From NCBI GenBank assembly GCA_964559125.1, contig CAZLGW010000066.1, positions 1 to 17,858 on the forward strand: a stretch of DNA of 17,858 nucleotides, read 5' to 3'. This stretch comes from Ravibacter sp964559125 (GTDB lineage: Bacteria > Bacteroidota > Bacteroidia > Cytophagales > Spirosomataceae). The notes below the pieces were generated by a model that worked only from the letters and a program-made list of their open reading frames with translations, was not told the origin of the DNA and searched no databases. This document shows positions 7,087 through 15,523 of the stretch, piece after piece. How positions within the stretch are numbered: the first letter of the stretch is position 1; every line of letters begins with the position of its first letter. The position numbers were made by a program, and so were the translations under genes.

Positions 7087-8268
7087 ATGTCGTTACAGAA
7101 TCGTCCCCCGAAACGGTATATAATACTGGCCCGCAAATGGCTAAGCGGGAGAATTACAGCCGAAGAAAAAACACAGTTTGCAGATTGGTATAATAAGAGC
7201 CAGGATGAGCCTTTGATAGTACCCGAGCACAAGGGGCTTGACGAGGGGGAGTATCGGAACAGGATATTCTTCGGCATACAGCGCAGGATCGACCGTGAGA
7301 AAAAGAAAAAAGGCATTCCCGTTTTCCGGTATTTTACGGCTGCGGCAGTATTGGCGCTGATGTGTGGGCTCGGCGTTTATTTATTCATCGGAAGAGAAAA
7401 TCCCACCCTTGAAAAAGCCGGCAAAATAACCGCAACAGAGCGTATCGGGCCCGGAGGAGATCGGGCCTATCTGACCCTGGACGACGGGAGCGTGTTGAAG
7501 CTCGGTGAAATTTCTGACGGTATGGTAAAAGAGGAAGGGAACCTGAAAATCAGCAAGGCGCAGGGAACGCTTATCTATGAAACGTTTGACAAAGCCGGGA
7601 GCGAATCTGCTTATAATACCATCACAACACCCAAAGGAGGGCAATTCAGCGTTATCCTGCCTGACGGCACACGGGTGTGGCTCAACGCCTCTTCCTCCCT
7701 TCGCTACCCCACGCATTTTAACGGTGAAGTAAGGCGGGTGAGGCTGTCGGGGGAAGGGTATTTTGAAGTGGCAAAGCTGCCGGGGAAGCCCGGGAACAAC
7801 GGAAGCCGGTTTGTCATTAACGTCAATGAGCGAGAGGAAGTCGAGGTGTTGGGCACCCATTTTAATATTATGGCTTATGAGGACGAAGATGCAATAAAAA
7901 CGACGCTGCTGGAAGGTAGCGTAAGGGTTTCAAAAAATGGAACGCCCCATACCGGGCTGCTGAAGCCAGGGCAGCAATCGGTATACCAGGACAGTAAAGG
8001 GTTTAAAATAGAGAGTGACTTTGATGTGAAAGAGTCGATATCCTGGAAAAACGGGTTGATTTCTTTCAAACGGGCTGATATCCGGTCTATCATGCGCCAG
8101 ATAGAAAGATGGTATGATGTAGAGGTAATATACCAGGGAGAAATCCCCGACCGCCTTTTTAGCGGTGGTATATCGCGCAATTCAAATCTGTCTGATCTCC
8201 TGGAAGTACTGGAGCTGAATGACATTCGCTTCAAAGTGACAAACAGGACTATTACGGTGATGCCCTGA
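7087..8268 (+). CDS. FecR-family anti-sigma factor (transmembrane)
   Basis: This 393-residue protein has a cytoplasmic N-terminal segment of the anti-sigma type (LARKWLSGRITAEEKTQFADWY, residues 14-35), one membrane helix (about 82-102, TAAAVLALMCGLGVYLF), a periplasmic FecR domain (about 178-282, TTPKGGQFSVILPDGTRVWLN and FEVAKLPG) and the C-terminal DUF4974-type domain (about 325-392, ISFKRADIRSIMRQIERWYDV). It should bind and restrain the sigma factor encoded just upstream and receive the signal from the STN domain of the SusC encoded just downstream. The 107-base gap before it holds only a short CGGG/CCCG hairpin (6981-6993) and an A/T-rich stretch. Confidence 0.95.
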   Translation: MSLQNRPPKRYIILARKWLSGRITAEEKTQFADWYNKSQDEPLIVPEHKGLDEGEYRNRIFFGIQRRIDREKKKKGIPVFRYFTAAAVLALMCGLGVYLFIGRENPTLEKAGKITATERIGPGGDRAYLTLDDGSVLKLGEISDGMVKEEGNLKISKAQGTLIYETFDKAGSESAYNTITTPKGGQFSVILPDGTRVWLNASSSLRYPTHFNGEVRRVRLSGEGYFEVAKLPGKPGNNGSRFVINVNEREEVEVLGTHFNIMAYEDEDAIKTTLLEGSVRVSKNGTPHTGLLKPGQQSVYQDSKGFKIESDFDVKESISWKNGLISFKRADIRSIMRQIERWYDVEVIYQGEIPDRLFSGGISRNSNLSDLLEVLELNDIRFKVTNRTITVMP

Positions 8269-8523
8269 TATAGGGTTTTCGCCGCCGGCCAGGGAACGAC
8301 AGGGCAGCGTACAAAAAAAAGATCACATAATTTAAATGACTTTGACAATGAGGAACAAAAGACCGATTACATAGCAAAAACCGATCCGAATAAAAAAACC
8401 GGAAATGCGGTCAACATTCCCGGCTACTGCCATCAGAGATGGTAGAATGGAACAAATGCTGCGGTGAACGCAGAAAAACCTTTCGATAGTTTATTTTTCA
8501 CTTATTCCAGGTAAAACAAAGGT
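8269..8523 (+). promoter_or_regulatory. Leader region of the susC gene with two small hairpins
   Basis: This 255-base gap precedes susC. It contains CTAC-TG-CCATC paired with GATGGTAG across an AGA loop (8424-8445, two-base bulge) and a perfect CTGCG/CGCAG stem with a GTGAA loop (8459-8473). Neither is followed by a T-run, so neither is a convincing terminator. An A/T-rich TATTTTTC (8492-8499) resembles a -7 element with one mismatch. It is the natural place for the promoter driven by the locus's own ECF sigma factor, but I cannot define that promoter's consensus. Confidence 0.35.
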
Positions 8524-11500
8524 ATGAATTTTTTTACTTACCGAATCCCTGTTGTTTGTAAAACAATGGGGGTTACCAAACCGCTCCAAATCAAATATTC
8601 CGGTTGCAGGCGGCCGGATGTAATTCAAAGAAAGAGAATTTTTATGCGAATCAGGCATATTGCATTTTTCATGGTGTTGACGTATATGCATGTGTTTGCT
8701 GAAGGGCACGCACAGCGGGTGACGCTTTCAGCGAAAAATGCATCGCTTGAAACTGTCATCGAAAAGATCACCCGGCAGACCGGAATGATCTTTTGGTACG
8801 AGGAAGACCTGATGGCAAATACAAAACGCGTAAATATCGCGGTCAGGAACGTATCCGTCCAACAGGCGCTTGACCGTATTCTCGAAGGTCAGTCGCTCAC
8901 TTATGCCATTGTAAAAGAAACGGTCGTCCTCAAGAGGAAAGAAAATGAGCAGGTGCGTGAAAAAAAGATACTGAACCTGCTCCGCAAGGAACCTGACCGT
9001 AGACAAGGGATAACAGCCTACCCCGACCGTTCGTTCGATAAAGTCAATAGCAGGATCGGCAGTTGGTTGCCGGCAGCCGCAGATATTCGGGGAAGGGTAA
9101 CCGATGCCAAAGGGGAGGGGCTTCCGGGCGTGAATATTCTTGTAAAGGGAACTCAGCAGGGAACTACAACCAATGATCAGGGATTGTTCAGCCTGGAGAC
9201 ATCGGCAGAAAATCCGGTTTTGGTCTTTTCTTTTATTGGATTTAAGACGGTAGAAGTCCCGGCGGGAGGCCGGGGCACAATTGATGTAGTATTGCAGGAA
9301 AGTTGGGAGGTATTACAGGAAGCCGTTGTAACGGCCTTGGGTATCAGGAGGGAAAAGCGATCATTGGGGTATTCGGTTGGGAACGTTTCAGGAGAAGCGT
9401 TGACAGAAACGCCGCAGAATAATGTCCTGAATGCACTTGCCGGAAAGGTTTCGGGCGTACAGATTTCACAGATGGGCGGAACTGTGGGCTCTTCCATCAA
9501 TATCGTGATCCGGGGGGCCAATTCTCTCAATGGAGATAATCAGCCCTTATTTGTGATAGATGGCGTACCTGTGGCAAACCAGCTTAATAACGGTTTCCAG
9601 AAAGCGGATATGGGAAACCCGATTTCGGATATCAATCCCAGCGATATTGAGAATATTTCGATACTGAAAGGGCCAAGCGCTGCGGCGCTGTATGGATCGA
9701 GAGCGGGTAATGGCGTGGTCTTAATCACAACCAAATCAGGAACCTCGCATAAGAAAGGAATTGGTGTTTCTTTCAATACATCCACGGTGATGGACTTTCC
9801 CTACCGGTATGTGGAGGTCCAGAACAAATTTGGTTCCGGAAATAATGGGGCGCATCTTCTCCAGGAGGGCGAAAACCCCAGTTGGGGACCGCGGCTCGAT
9901 GTCGGCGAGCAATGGGTTCAGTGGAATAGCAATGGGGAAAAGGCGCCTTTGATCTCCTATCCGAACCGTTTTAAGGATTTCTTCAAAAAAGGCTGGACTT
10001 TTACCAACAATGCCGCTGTCAGCGGGAACAACGAAAAAGGGAATTTCCGGCTCTCGTTGGGTAACATGACCAATTCGGGAATTCTGCACAATACCGATCT
10101 TTCCCGGTTGACCATCGGCTTTAATTCGACTTATAATCTTACCAACAGGTTAAGAGCCACGGCCAATGTCAATATTACGCAGTCGGCTTCAAAAAACAGA
10201 CCTGTGATAGATGGCGAACGTACCGACCCCATCAGAAGTTTGTACGAGATGGGGGCCCAGGTAGATATCCTCGATTTAGAGGATTATTGGATACCTGGTT
10301 CGGAAGGGCTTCTTCAGAAAAAATACAAGGAGAAACAAAACAACCCTTATTTCGTGCTGTATGAAAACCTGACCGGTTTCAAGAGGGACAGAACCGTAGG
10401 CAAACTCCAGTTGGATTATGATCTTACGGACCATTTGTCGCTGCAGGGAAGGTATACCCGGGACTCCTATACAGAATTTGACGAGTCTAAGATTAGCGTT
10501 GACAATTTTGAGCAGTTGCAGGGAGGATATGCGGTAGAAACGAAATACAGAAAGGAGGAAAATATAGACCTGATGATCTCCTATAATAAGTCGCTTTCGG
10601 ACGTGTGGAGTCTAAGCGCGATGATCGGGGGCAACCGGTTGCTCCAGGATTTTCAGTCGATCCATAATTCGGCGGCTCAACTAACCCTTCCGGGAATATA
10701 TACGATAAGTAACGGAGCGCCAGGCACGGTTGCCTATAACAGCTTTCTGTCGAAAAAAGTACTGTACGGAGTTTATGGCTCTGCTTCACTAGGGTATAAA
10801 GATCTTATCTATCTGGATGTGACGGCAAGGAACGACTGGTCGAGTACGCTGCCGAAAGAAAACCGCTCCTATTTTTATCCCTCTGTTTCTTTGAGCACGA
10901 TCGTTTCGGAAATGGTCACTTTGCCTTCCTGGTTTAGCTTTGCCAAAGCCAGAGCCGGTTTTGCTCAAGTTGGAAATGACGTGAACCCTTACAGTCTGAA
11001 TCAGACTTTCAGCACCGGTTTGGATTGGGAAGCGGCCAAAAAAATGTATATGGGAGGAACCATGCGCAATCCTTTGTTGAAGCCCGAAATATCTACTTCT
11101 ATGGAGATCGGCGCAGACCTGAAATTCCTGAATAACCGGATCTCGGTTGAAGGAACCTATTATACGCAGAATAATAAAAACCAGGTACTGGCAATCACGG
11201 TTCCATTAGAGTCGGGTACCGGCAGCAAAATGATTAATGCCGGCCTGGTTCAGAGCCGGGGGTGGGAATTGGGCGTCTCCACAACACCGGTTATGGCCGG
11301 GGACTTTCGATGGGATTTTAATCTGACTTTATCCCGGAACAGAACATACATAAAAGAACTGGCTGACGGAATCGAATATTTCCCGTTTGTCTCTTACAAC
11401 GGTGCGGAAGTCAGAACTTACACAGGAGGACAGATAGGAGATATTTATATGCGCCCTCTTTTGACTGTCAAGGATAAAAACTCTCCATACTTCGGATATC

Positions 11501-12276
11501 CGCTACTGACCAATACGGGGCTGTATCAGACCGACAACGATGTGAGCAACATGGTAAAGATCGGGAATTTCAATCACGATGTTATGATAGGTATTCAGCC
11601 GACCTTTACTTATAAGGCTTTTTCCCTTTATGCAAATATCGATTGGAGGCAGGGAGGAAGCTTTTATTCAAATACCATGATGTTTCTAGGGCACAACGGT
11701 ATGCTGGAAGAAACTATTTCCGGTTTGCCGTACGACCCGTCAGTTAGTATTGAGGAGCAGATAAAAGCTAATCCTGAAGCATACTTCGGCAAATGGGTTG
11801 GCGGCAGAAATGCGGAATTCGGAGGCCTACCCTGGCCCACAGAGAACAACAGGGTGCAGGATGCCAGCTTAAATATCGGGGTACGGTCAGGCGGGACAGA
11901 CGGGAACGGGAACGCGATATATGTGGAAAACCTGGGAGGACCAAGCTCGGTCTGGCTGATTCCGTTTAATGCCTACCGGTACTCGCACAGGCCATTCCCT
12001 GACCGGAATTTGTATAGCGCTACTTACGTGAAACTCCGGGAAATAGCGGTGACCTATAACCTGCCCGCTCAACTGCTGGATAAAATCCGGATTCAAAGGG
12101 CTTCATTATCGCTTGTCGGTAACAACTTGTTTACCTGGACAAAAGCAGGCAACGGTATCGATCCCGAAAGGGCCTATCGCCAATCTGATGCGGGTGCATG
12201 GGTGCAAGGGATTGAATATTATAATGTGATGCCATGGACAGGCTCTGTTGGCTTTAAACTCAATGTTGGATTTTAA
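8524..12276 (+). CDS. susC: SusC/RagA-family TonB-dependent receptor with STN signalling domain
   Basis: This 1250-residue outer-membrane transporter imports glycan fragments using TonB energy, together with SusD. Domains in order: signal sequence, STN domain (about 65-137, VTLSAKNASLETVIEKITRQ), carboxypeptidase-regulatory-like domain (about 187-262, IRGRVTDAKGEGLPGVNILV), plug (about 266-405, with the SusC signature PLFVIDGVPV and LKGPSAAALYGSRAGNGVV), then the barrel ending in GSVGFKLNVGF. The STN domain marks it as a transducer to the FecR protein upstream. The frame starts at 8524 with a long, basic n-region; an in-frame Met at 8644 (MRIRHIAFFMVLTYMHVFAE) gives a standard signal peptide and may be the true start. 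susD follows after two bases. Confidence 0.95.
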   Translation: MNFFTYRIPVVCKTMGVTKPLQIKYSGCRRPDVIQRKRIFMRIRHIAFFMVLTYMHVFAEGHAQRVTLSAKNASLETVIEKITRQTGMIFWYEEDLMANTKRVNIAVRNVSVQQALDRILEGQSLTYAIVKETVVLKRKENEQVREKKILNLLRKEPDRRQGITAYPDRSFDKVNSRIGSWLPAAADIRGRVTDAKGEGLPGVNILVKGTQQGTTTNDQGLFSLETSAENPVLVFSFIGFKTVEVPAGGRGTIDVVLQESWEVLQEAVVTALGIRREKRSLGYSVGNVSGEALTETPQNNVLNALAGKVSGVQISQMGGTVGSSINIVIRGANSLNGDNQPLFVIDGVPVANQLNNGFQKADMGNPISDINPSDIENISILKGPSAAALYGSRAGNGVVLITTKSGTSHKKGIGVSFNTSTVMDFPYRYVEVQNKFGSGNNGAHLLQEGENPSWGPRLDVGEQWVQWNSNGEKAPLISYPNRFKDFFKKGWTFTNNAAVSGNNEKGNFRLSLGNMTNSGILHNTDLSRLTIGFNSTYNLTNRLRATANVNITQSASKNRPVIDGERTDPIRSLYEMGAQVDILDLEDYWIPGSEGLLQKKYKEKQNNPYFVLYENLTGFKRDRTVGKLQLDYDLTDHLSLQGRYTRDSYTEFDESKISVDNFEQLQGGYAVETKYRKEENIDLMISYNKSLSDVWSLSAMIGGNRLLQDFQSIHNSAAQLTLPGIYTISNGAPGTVAYNSFLSKKVLYGVYGSASLGYKDLIYLDVTARNDWSSTLPKENRSYFYPSVSLSTIVSEMVTLPSWFSFAKARAGFAQVGNDVNPYSLNQTFSTGLDWEAAKKMYMGGTMRNPLLKPEISTSMEIGADLKFLNNRISVEGTYYTQNNKNQVLAITVPLESGTGSKMINAGLVQSRGWELGVSTTPVMAGDFRWDFNLTLSRNRTYIKELADGIEYFPFVSYNGAEVRTYTGGQIGDIYMRPLLTVKDKNSPYFGYPLLTNTGLYQTDNDVSNMVKIGNFNHDVMIGIQPTFTYKAFSLYANIDWRQGGSFYSNTMMFLGHNGMLEETISGLPYDPSVSIEEQIKANPEAYFGKWVGGRNAEFGGLPWPTENNRVQDASLNIGVRSGGTDGNGNAIYVENLGGPSSVWLIPFNAYRYSHRPFPDRNLYSATYVKLREIAVTYNLPAQLLDKIRIQRASLSLVGNNLFTWTKAGNGIDPERAYRQSDAGAWVQGIEYYNVMPWTGSVGFKLNVGF

Positions 12277-12278
12277 TT

Positions 12279-13973
12279 ATGTTGGCGAATATGAAATTTT
12301 TAAAAAAATTGAAGGGCATACCCGTACTGCTGGCAGGTTTGATATTCGTTTCTTGCGAGGATCTTTCAGAAGTGAACAGGAACCCCAATAGCGCAGAATC
12401 CGTTTCTTCCAACTATATACTGACTCATGTACTGGTCAGTTTGGGAAAATCGCATTATTCATTGGCCGACATTGCCCAAAAGATTTCCGGGACAATGCAA
12501 TACAGCCAGGTAGGAACCAACTTCCGTTCCGAGAATGTGAATCATTTCGGGTGGTCTCACGACGGCGGCCCCTGGTCGGTTTACTACGATGTTTTAAGAA
12601 ATATCGAGATTATCAGGCAAAATGCGGAAGAGGACGGGAACAAAATGTTCGAAGCGATAGCGCTGATTCTCAAATCTTTTTCTTTTGGCACGGCTACCGA
12701 CCTCTATGGCGACATCCCCTACTCGGAAGCGCTTCAGGCGAGAACAGGTCACTATTTCCCTAAGTATGATGAACAGAAAGAGATTTATAAAGGTATTCTG
12801 GAGGACTTGAAAAAAGCAAATGAGCTACTGGGTAACCTTCAGGCCAAAGATGGTGTAAATGCTACCTCTGACCTGCTGTACCGGGGCGATGCGGTTAAAT
12901 GGCGGAGGTTTGCAAATGCGCTGCGGCTGCGTTATGTAATGAGACTTTCCGAGAAAAAGGCGGAAATGAGTGCCATCGGAATCAACCTGGACGCCGAATT
13001 TGCTAATGCGCTTCCCGGAATATTTACCAGCAATGCAGACGATGCAAAAATAGATTTTTTAGGAATGAATTCAGAAAATTCGACTTCCGGTGGACCTATT
13101 AACAGCTCCAATCCGAATTTCGCCTACAAGATCGGTAAGTCTTTTATCGATAAGCTGATAGCCCTGAATGACCCGCGGCTGCAAAGATGGGCAGAGCCCG
13201 TTCAGTATAAATGGCACCCTTCGGCGAAGACGGAAAAAGATACCACTTTTTCTAACGTATTCGGCGACGTATTCACGGTCAGGCTGCTGCCGTCGGCAGG
13301 TGTCGCAAATATCGACACCAACATGTATGTCGGGCTTCCGGCCGGAATAGCGATTGACGACGCCCTTAATTATAACAGAGGGACTTACGAAAATAGCTTC
13401 CATGCCGAAAGAAGTCCTTTTATCTCTTTTACGCATTCGCGCTACCGCAAGGACAAGGATCCGTATGTTATGATGAACCTGATGACATACGCAGAGGTTA
13501 AATTTATCGTGGCGGAAGCCGCTGCGAGGGGAATGTTTGGAGTTGCAGACGCGGAGACCCATTATAAAGAAGCGATAAAGGCTTCGATGGACAAATGGGG
13601 TGCGCGGGAAGCGGCTTCGTTCGACTTCGAAACGTATTACGGGCAGCCCACAGTAGCCTTCTCAGAGGCTGCCGACAAATTAGAGAGGGTCATGGAGCAA
13701 AAATGGATATCGTCCTGGCTTTATCCCGAATCATGGTTTGATTGGAGAAGGACGGGCTATCCGAAACTTAAGGCAGGACCGGCGGCATTCTACGGACCTG
13801 ATCTGCCGCTGCGGTTCATGTACCCGACGCCTAACCTGGACCCCAATTACCTTCCTAATTACGAGAGCGCATTAAGCCGGCTGGAACCTACGGATCGAAT
13901 TCCCGCCGGGCAGAGCAGAGACCATCATTATGCTAAAATGTGGTTGCTGCAGGGTACTTCCAGGCCCTGGTAA
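12279..13973 (+). CDS. susD: SusD/RagB-family nutrient-binding outer-membrane lipoprotein
   Basis: This protein of up to 564 residues is a lipoprotein with lipobox FVSC, the modified Cys being residue 26, followed by acidic residues (CEDLSEVN) of the kind linked with surface export in Bacteroidota. It looks like the SusD-like_2 subgroup: NRNPNSAE near the N-terminus, FGTATDLYGDIPYSEAL mid-protein, and KWISSWLYPESWFDWRRTGYP with RFMYPTPN near the C-terminus. It should form the lid on SusC and bind the glycan at the cell surface. The start at 12279 follows the susC stop by two bases; the Met at 12291 (MKFLKKLKG) gives a more standard lipoprotein signal and is equally plausible. Confidence 0.95.
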   Translation: MLANMKFLKKLKGIPVLLAGLIFVSCEDLSEVNRNPNSAESVSSNYILTHVLVSLGKSHYSLADIAQKISGTMQYSQVGTNFRSENVNHFGWSHDGGPWSVYYDVLRNIEIIRQNAEEDGNKMFEAIALILKSFSFGTATDLYGDIPYSEALQARTGHYFPKYDEQKEIYKGILEDLKKANELLGNLQAKDGVNATSDLLYRGDAVKWRRFANALRLRYVMRLSEKKAEMSAIGINLDAEFANALPGIFTSNADDAKIDFLGMNSENSTSGGPINSSNPNFAYKIGKSFIDKLIALNDPRLQRWAEPVQYKWHPSAKTEKDTTFSNVFGDVFTVRLLPSAGVANIDTNMYVGLPAGIAIDDALNYNRGTYENSFHAERSPFISFTHSRYRKDKDPYVMMNLMTYAEVKFIVAEAAARGMFGVADAETHYKEAIKASMDKWGAREAASFDFETYYGQPTVAFSEAADKLERVMEQKWISSWLYPESWFDWRRTGYPKLKAGPAAFYGPDLPLRFMYPTPNLDPNYLPNYESALSRLEPTDRIPAGQSRDHHYAKMWLLQGTSRPW

Positions 13974-13985
13974 CAGCTTCCATGC

Positions 13986-14030
13986 CGGGAAAGCGAGTCG
14001 GGTAGGGTTTTTCCCTGATTCGCTTTCCCG
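13986..14030 (+). promoter_or_regulatory. Perfect 11-bp stem-loop between susD and the sulfatases
   Basis: CGGGAAAGCGA (13986-13996) pairs perfectly with TCGCTTTCCCG (14020-14030). The 23-base loop itself holds a small AGGG-TTTTT-CCCT hairpin (14004-14016). No T-run follows on either strand, so it does not look like a classic intrinsic terminator. Placed just after the susD stop, it could stabilise the susCD transcript end, act as a processing site, or reduce read-through into the sulfatases. Confidence 0.6.
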
Positions 14031-14077
14031 CTTGAAAAGGTAAGATGAAAAATACAGAAGAATGATATATTGTAAAC

Positions 14078-15520
14078 ATGGAGTCAAAAGCTTTGCCGGT
14101 CAGGATTAAAGATAAATACAGGAGCATACTTTTCCAGGTAATCGTTGTTTTACTCACATCAGCTTGTAATAATACCAATTCTGCAGATAGAGATCCGCCC
14201 AATGTCGTCCTGATTCTGATCGATGACCTTGGCTGGAAGGATCTGGGTGTATATGGAAGCCGGTTTTATGAAACACCGAATATAGACAAGCTTGCAGCGG
14301 AAGGGATGAGATTTACGAATGCCTATTCGGCCTGCCCGGTATGCTCCCCCTCACGAGCCAGTATACTGACAGGAAAAAACCCGGCTCATCTGAAATTTAC
14401 CGGGCATATCACTTCCATTGGTAAACACCGTTACCCTGAAGACGGTAAAATTATCCCGCCGGCAGACAGGATGTACGTTGACCCCGATGAGACGATGATT
14501 CCCGAAATATTGAAAGACCGGGGCTATAAAACTGCCAGTATCGGCAAATGGCATGTCGGCGACAGCGACGAATACTTCCCTCTCCAACAAGGATTCGATA
14601 TCAATGTAGCCGGCTATGAGCATGGCAGCCCGCCAACCTATTGGGGGCCTTACGAGAAAGATCAGGACTGGAACCCGGTAATAAAAAACCTTGACAGACG
14701 CCTGGCCGGCGAATACCTGACCGACCGGTTGACGGATGAGGCAATTTCATTTGTGGAAAAAAACAAAAATCAGCCTTTCTTTTTGTATTTGGCTCACTAT
14801 GCAGTACATACCCCTTTGGAAGCCCCTGATTCGCTTGTGAAGAAGTACGAGGAAAAATTGACGCATTTCAGCGAACAGAAAGATGCAGTTTATGGCGCTA
14901 TGATAGAAAATATGGATTGGAATGTGGGAAGGCTGCTTGATTTTCTGGAAAAAGCGAACCTTGACAATAACACTATCGTGATCTTTTGCAGCGATAATGG
15001 CGGTGAAGGAAAGGTTACCAACAACTTTCCCCTGAAAAACGGGAAAGGATTTCTCTATGAGGGTGGAATCAGAATCCCTCTGATAGTGAAATGGCCGGGC
15101 GTTACCGAAGCGGGGAGTTTTTCCGATGAACCGGTAATTACCGACGACCTGCTGCCGACTATTGCAGATATGACAGGGGCTGATACCCCGACCGATATAG
15201 ACGGCAGGTCTTTGACCGATGTACTGAGGAGTAACGGGAAAACCGCGAGGGATATGCTGGCCTGGTATTATCCGCATTATAGCCCCCAAGCAAAGACGCC
15301 TGGTTATGCGATCCGAATGGGCGATTTCAAACTGATCGAACATTACGATCCTGAACGGATAGAGCTATTCAATATCAGTCAGGACATCGGCGAACAAAAT
15401 GACCTTTCAATAGCAATGCCGGAAAAGGTGAGAGAAATGAAAAAAGCTTTTCAAAATTGGATTATGCGGCTTAACCCGATTTTGCATACTGAAAACCCTA
15501 ACTACAAGAAAAGACGATAA
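14078..15520 (+). CDS. S1-family sulfatase, lipoprotein, Cys-type
   Basis: This 480-residue sulfatase hydrolyses sulfate esters on carbohydrate. Its formylglycine site is C-S-P-S-R at residues 89-93 (CSPSRASILTGK), so it needs a maturation enzyme, not present in this window. Other active-site features: DDLGWKDLG with Asp49-Asp50, GKWHVG (156-161), AVHTP with His244, SDNGG with Asp306-Asn307, and the GKGFLYEGGIRIP segment (323-335). The signal ends in LLTSAC, so it is a predicted lipoprotein, possibly surface-exposed. It lies 104 bases after susD, behind a strong stem-loop, and three bases before a second sulfatase. The S1 subfamily, and so the sulfated position, cannot be assigned by eye. Confidence 0.93.
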   Translation: MESKALPVRIKDKYRSILFQVIVVLLTSACNNTNSADRDPPNVVLILIDDLGWKDLGVYGSRFYETPNIDKLAAEGMRFTNAYSACPVCSPSRASILTGKNPAHLKFTGHITSIGKHRYPEDGKIIPPADRMYVDPDETMIPEILKDRGYKTASIGKWHVGDSDEYFPLQQGFDINVAGYEHGSPPTYWGPYEKDQDWNPVIKNLDRRLAGEYLTDRLTDEAISFVEKNKNQPFFLYLAHYAVHTPLEAPDSLVKKYEEKLTHFSEQKDAVYGAMIENMDWNVGRLLDFLEKANLDNNTIVIFCSDNGGEGKVTNNFPLKNGKGFLYEGGIRIPLIVKWPGVTEAGSFSDEPVITDDLLPTIADMTGADTPTDIDGRSLTDVLRSNGKTARDMLAWYYPHYSPQAKTPGYAIRMGDFKLIEHYDPERIELFNISQDIGEQNDLSIAMPEKVREMKKAFQNWIMRLNPILHTENPNYKKRR

Positions 15521-15523
15521 GAT

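Noticed and set aside
8424..8473. Two hairpins upstream of susC considered as terminators of the FecR gene
   Set aside because: Neither is followed by a T-run; the second is followed by an A-run. They are kept only as leader structures of unknown role.
7027..8523. Similar 19-base stretches before the FecR gene (7027-7045) and before susC (8505-8523), 14 of 19 identical, considered as a shared ECF promoter
   Set aside because: The copy before susC directly abuts the start codon, and spacing to nearby A/T-rich elements differs, so a common promoter is not supported.
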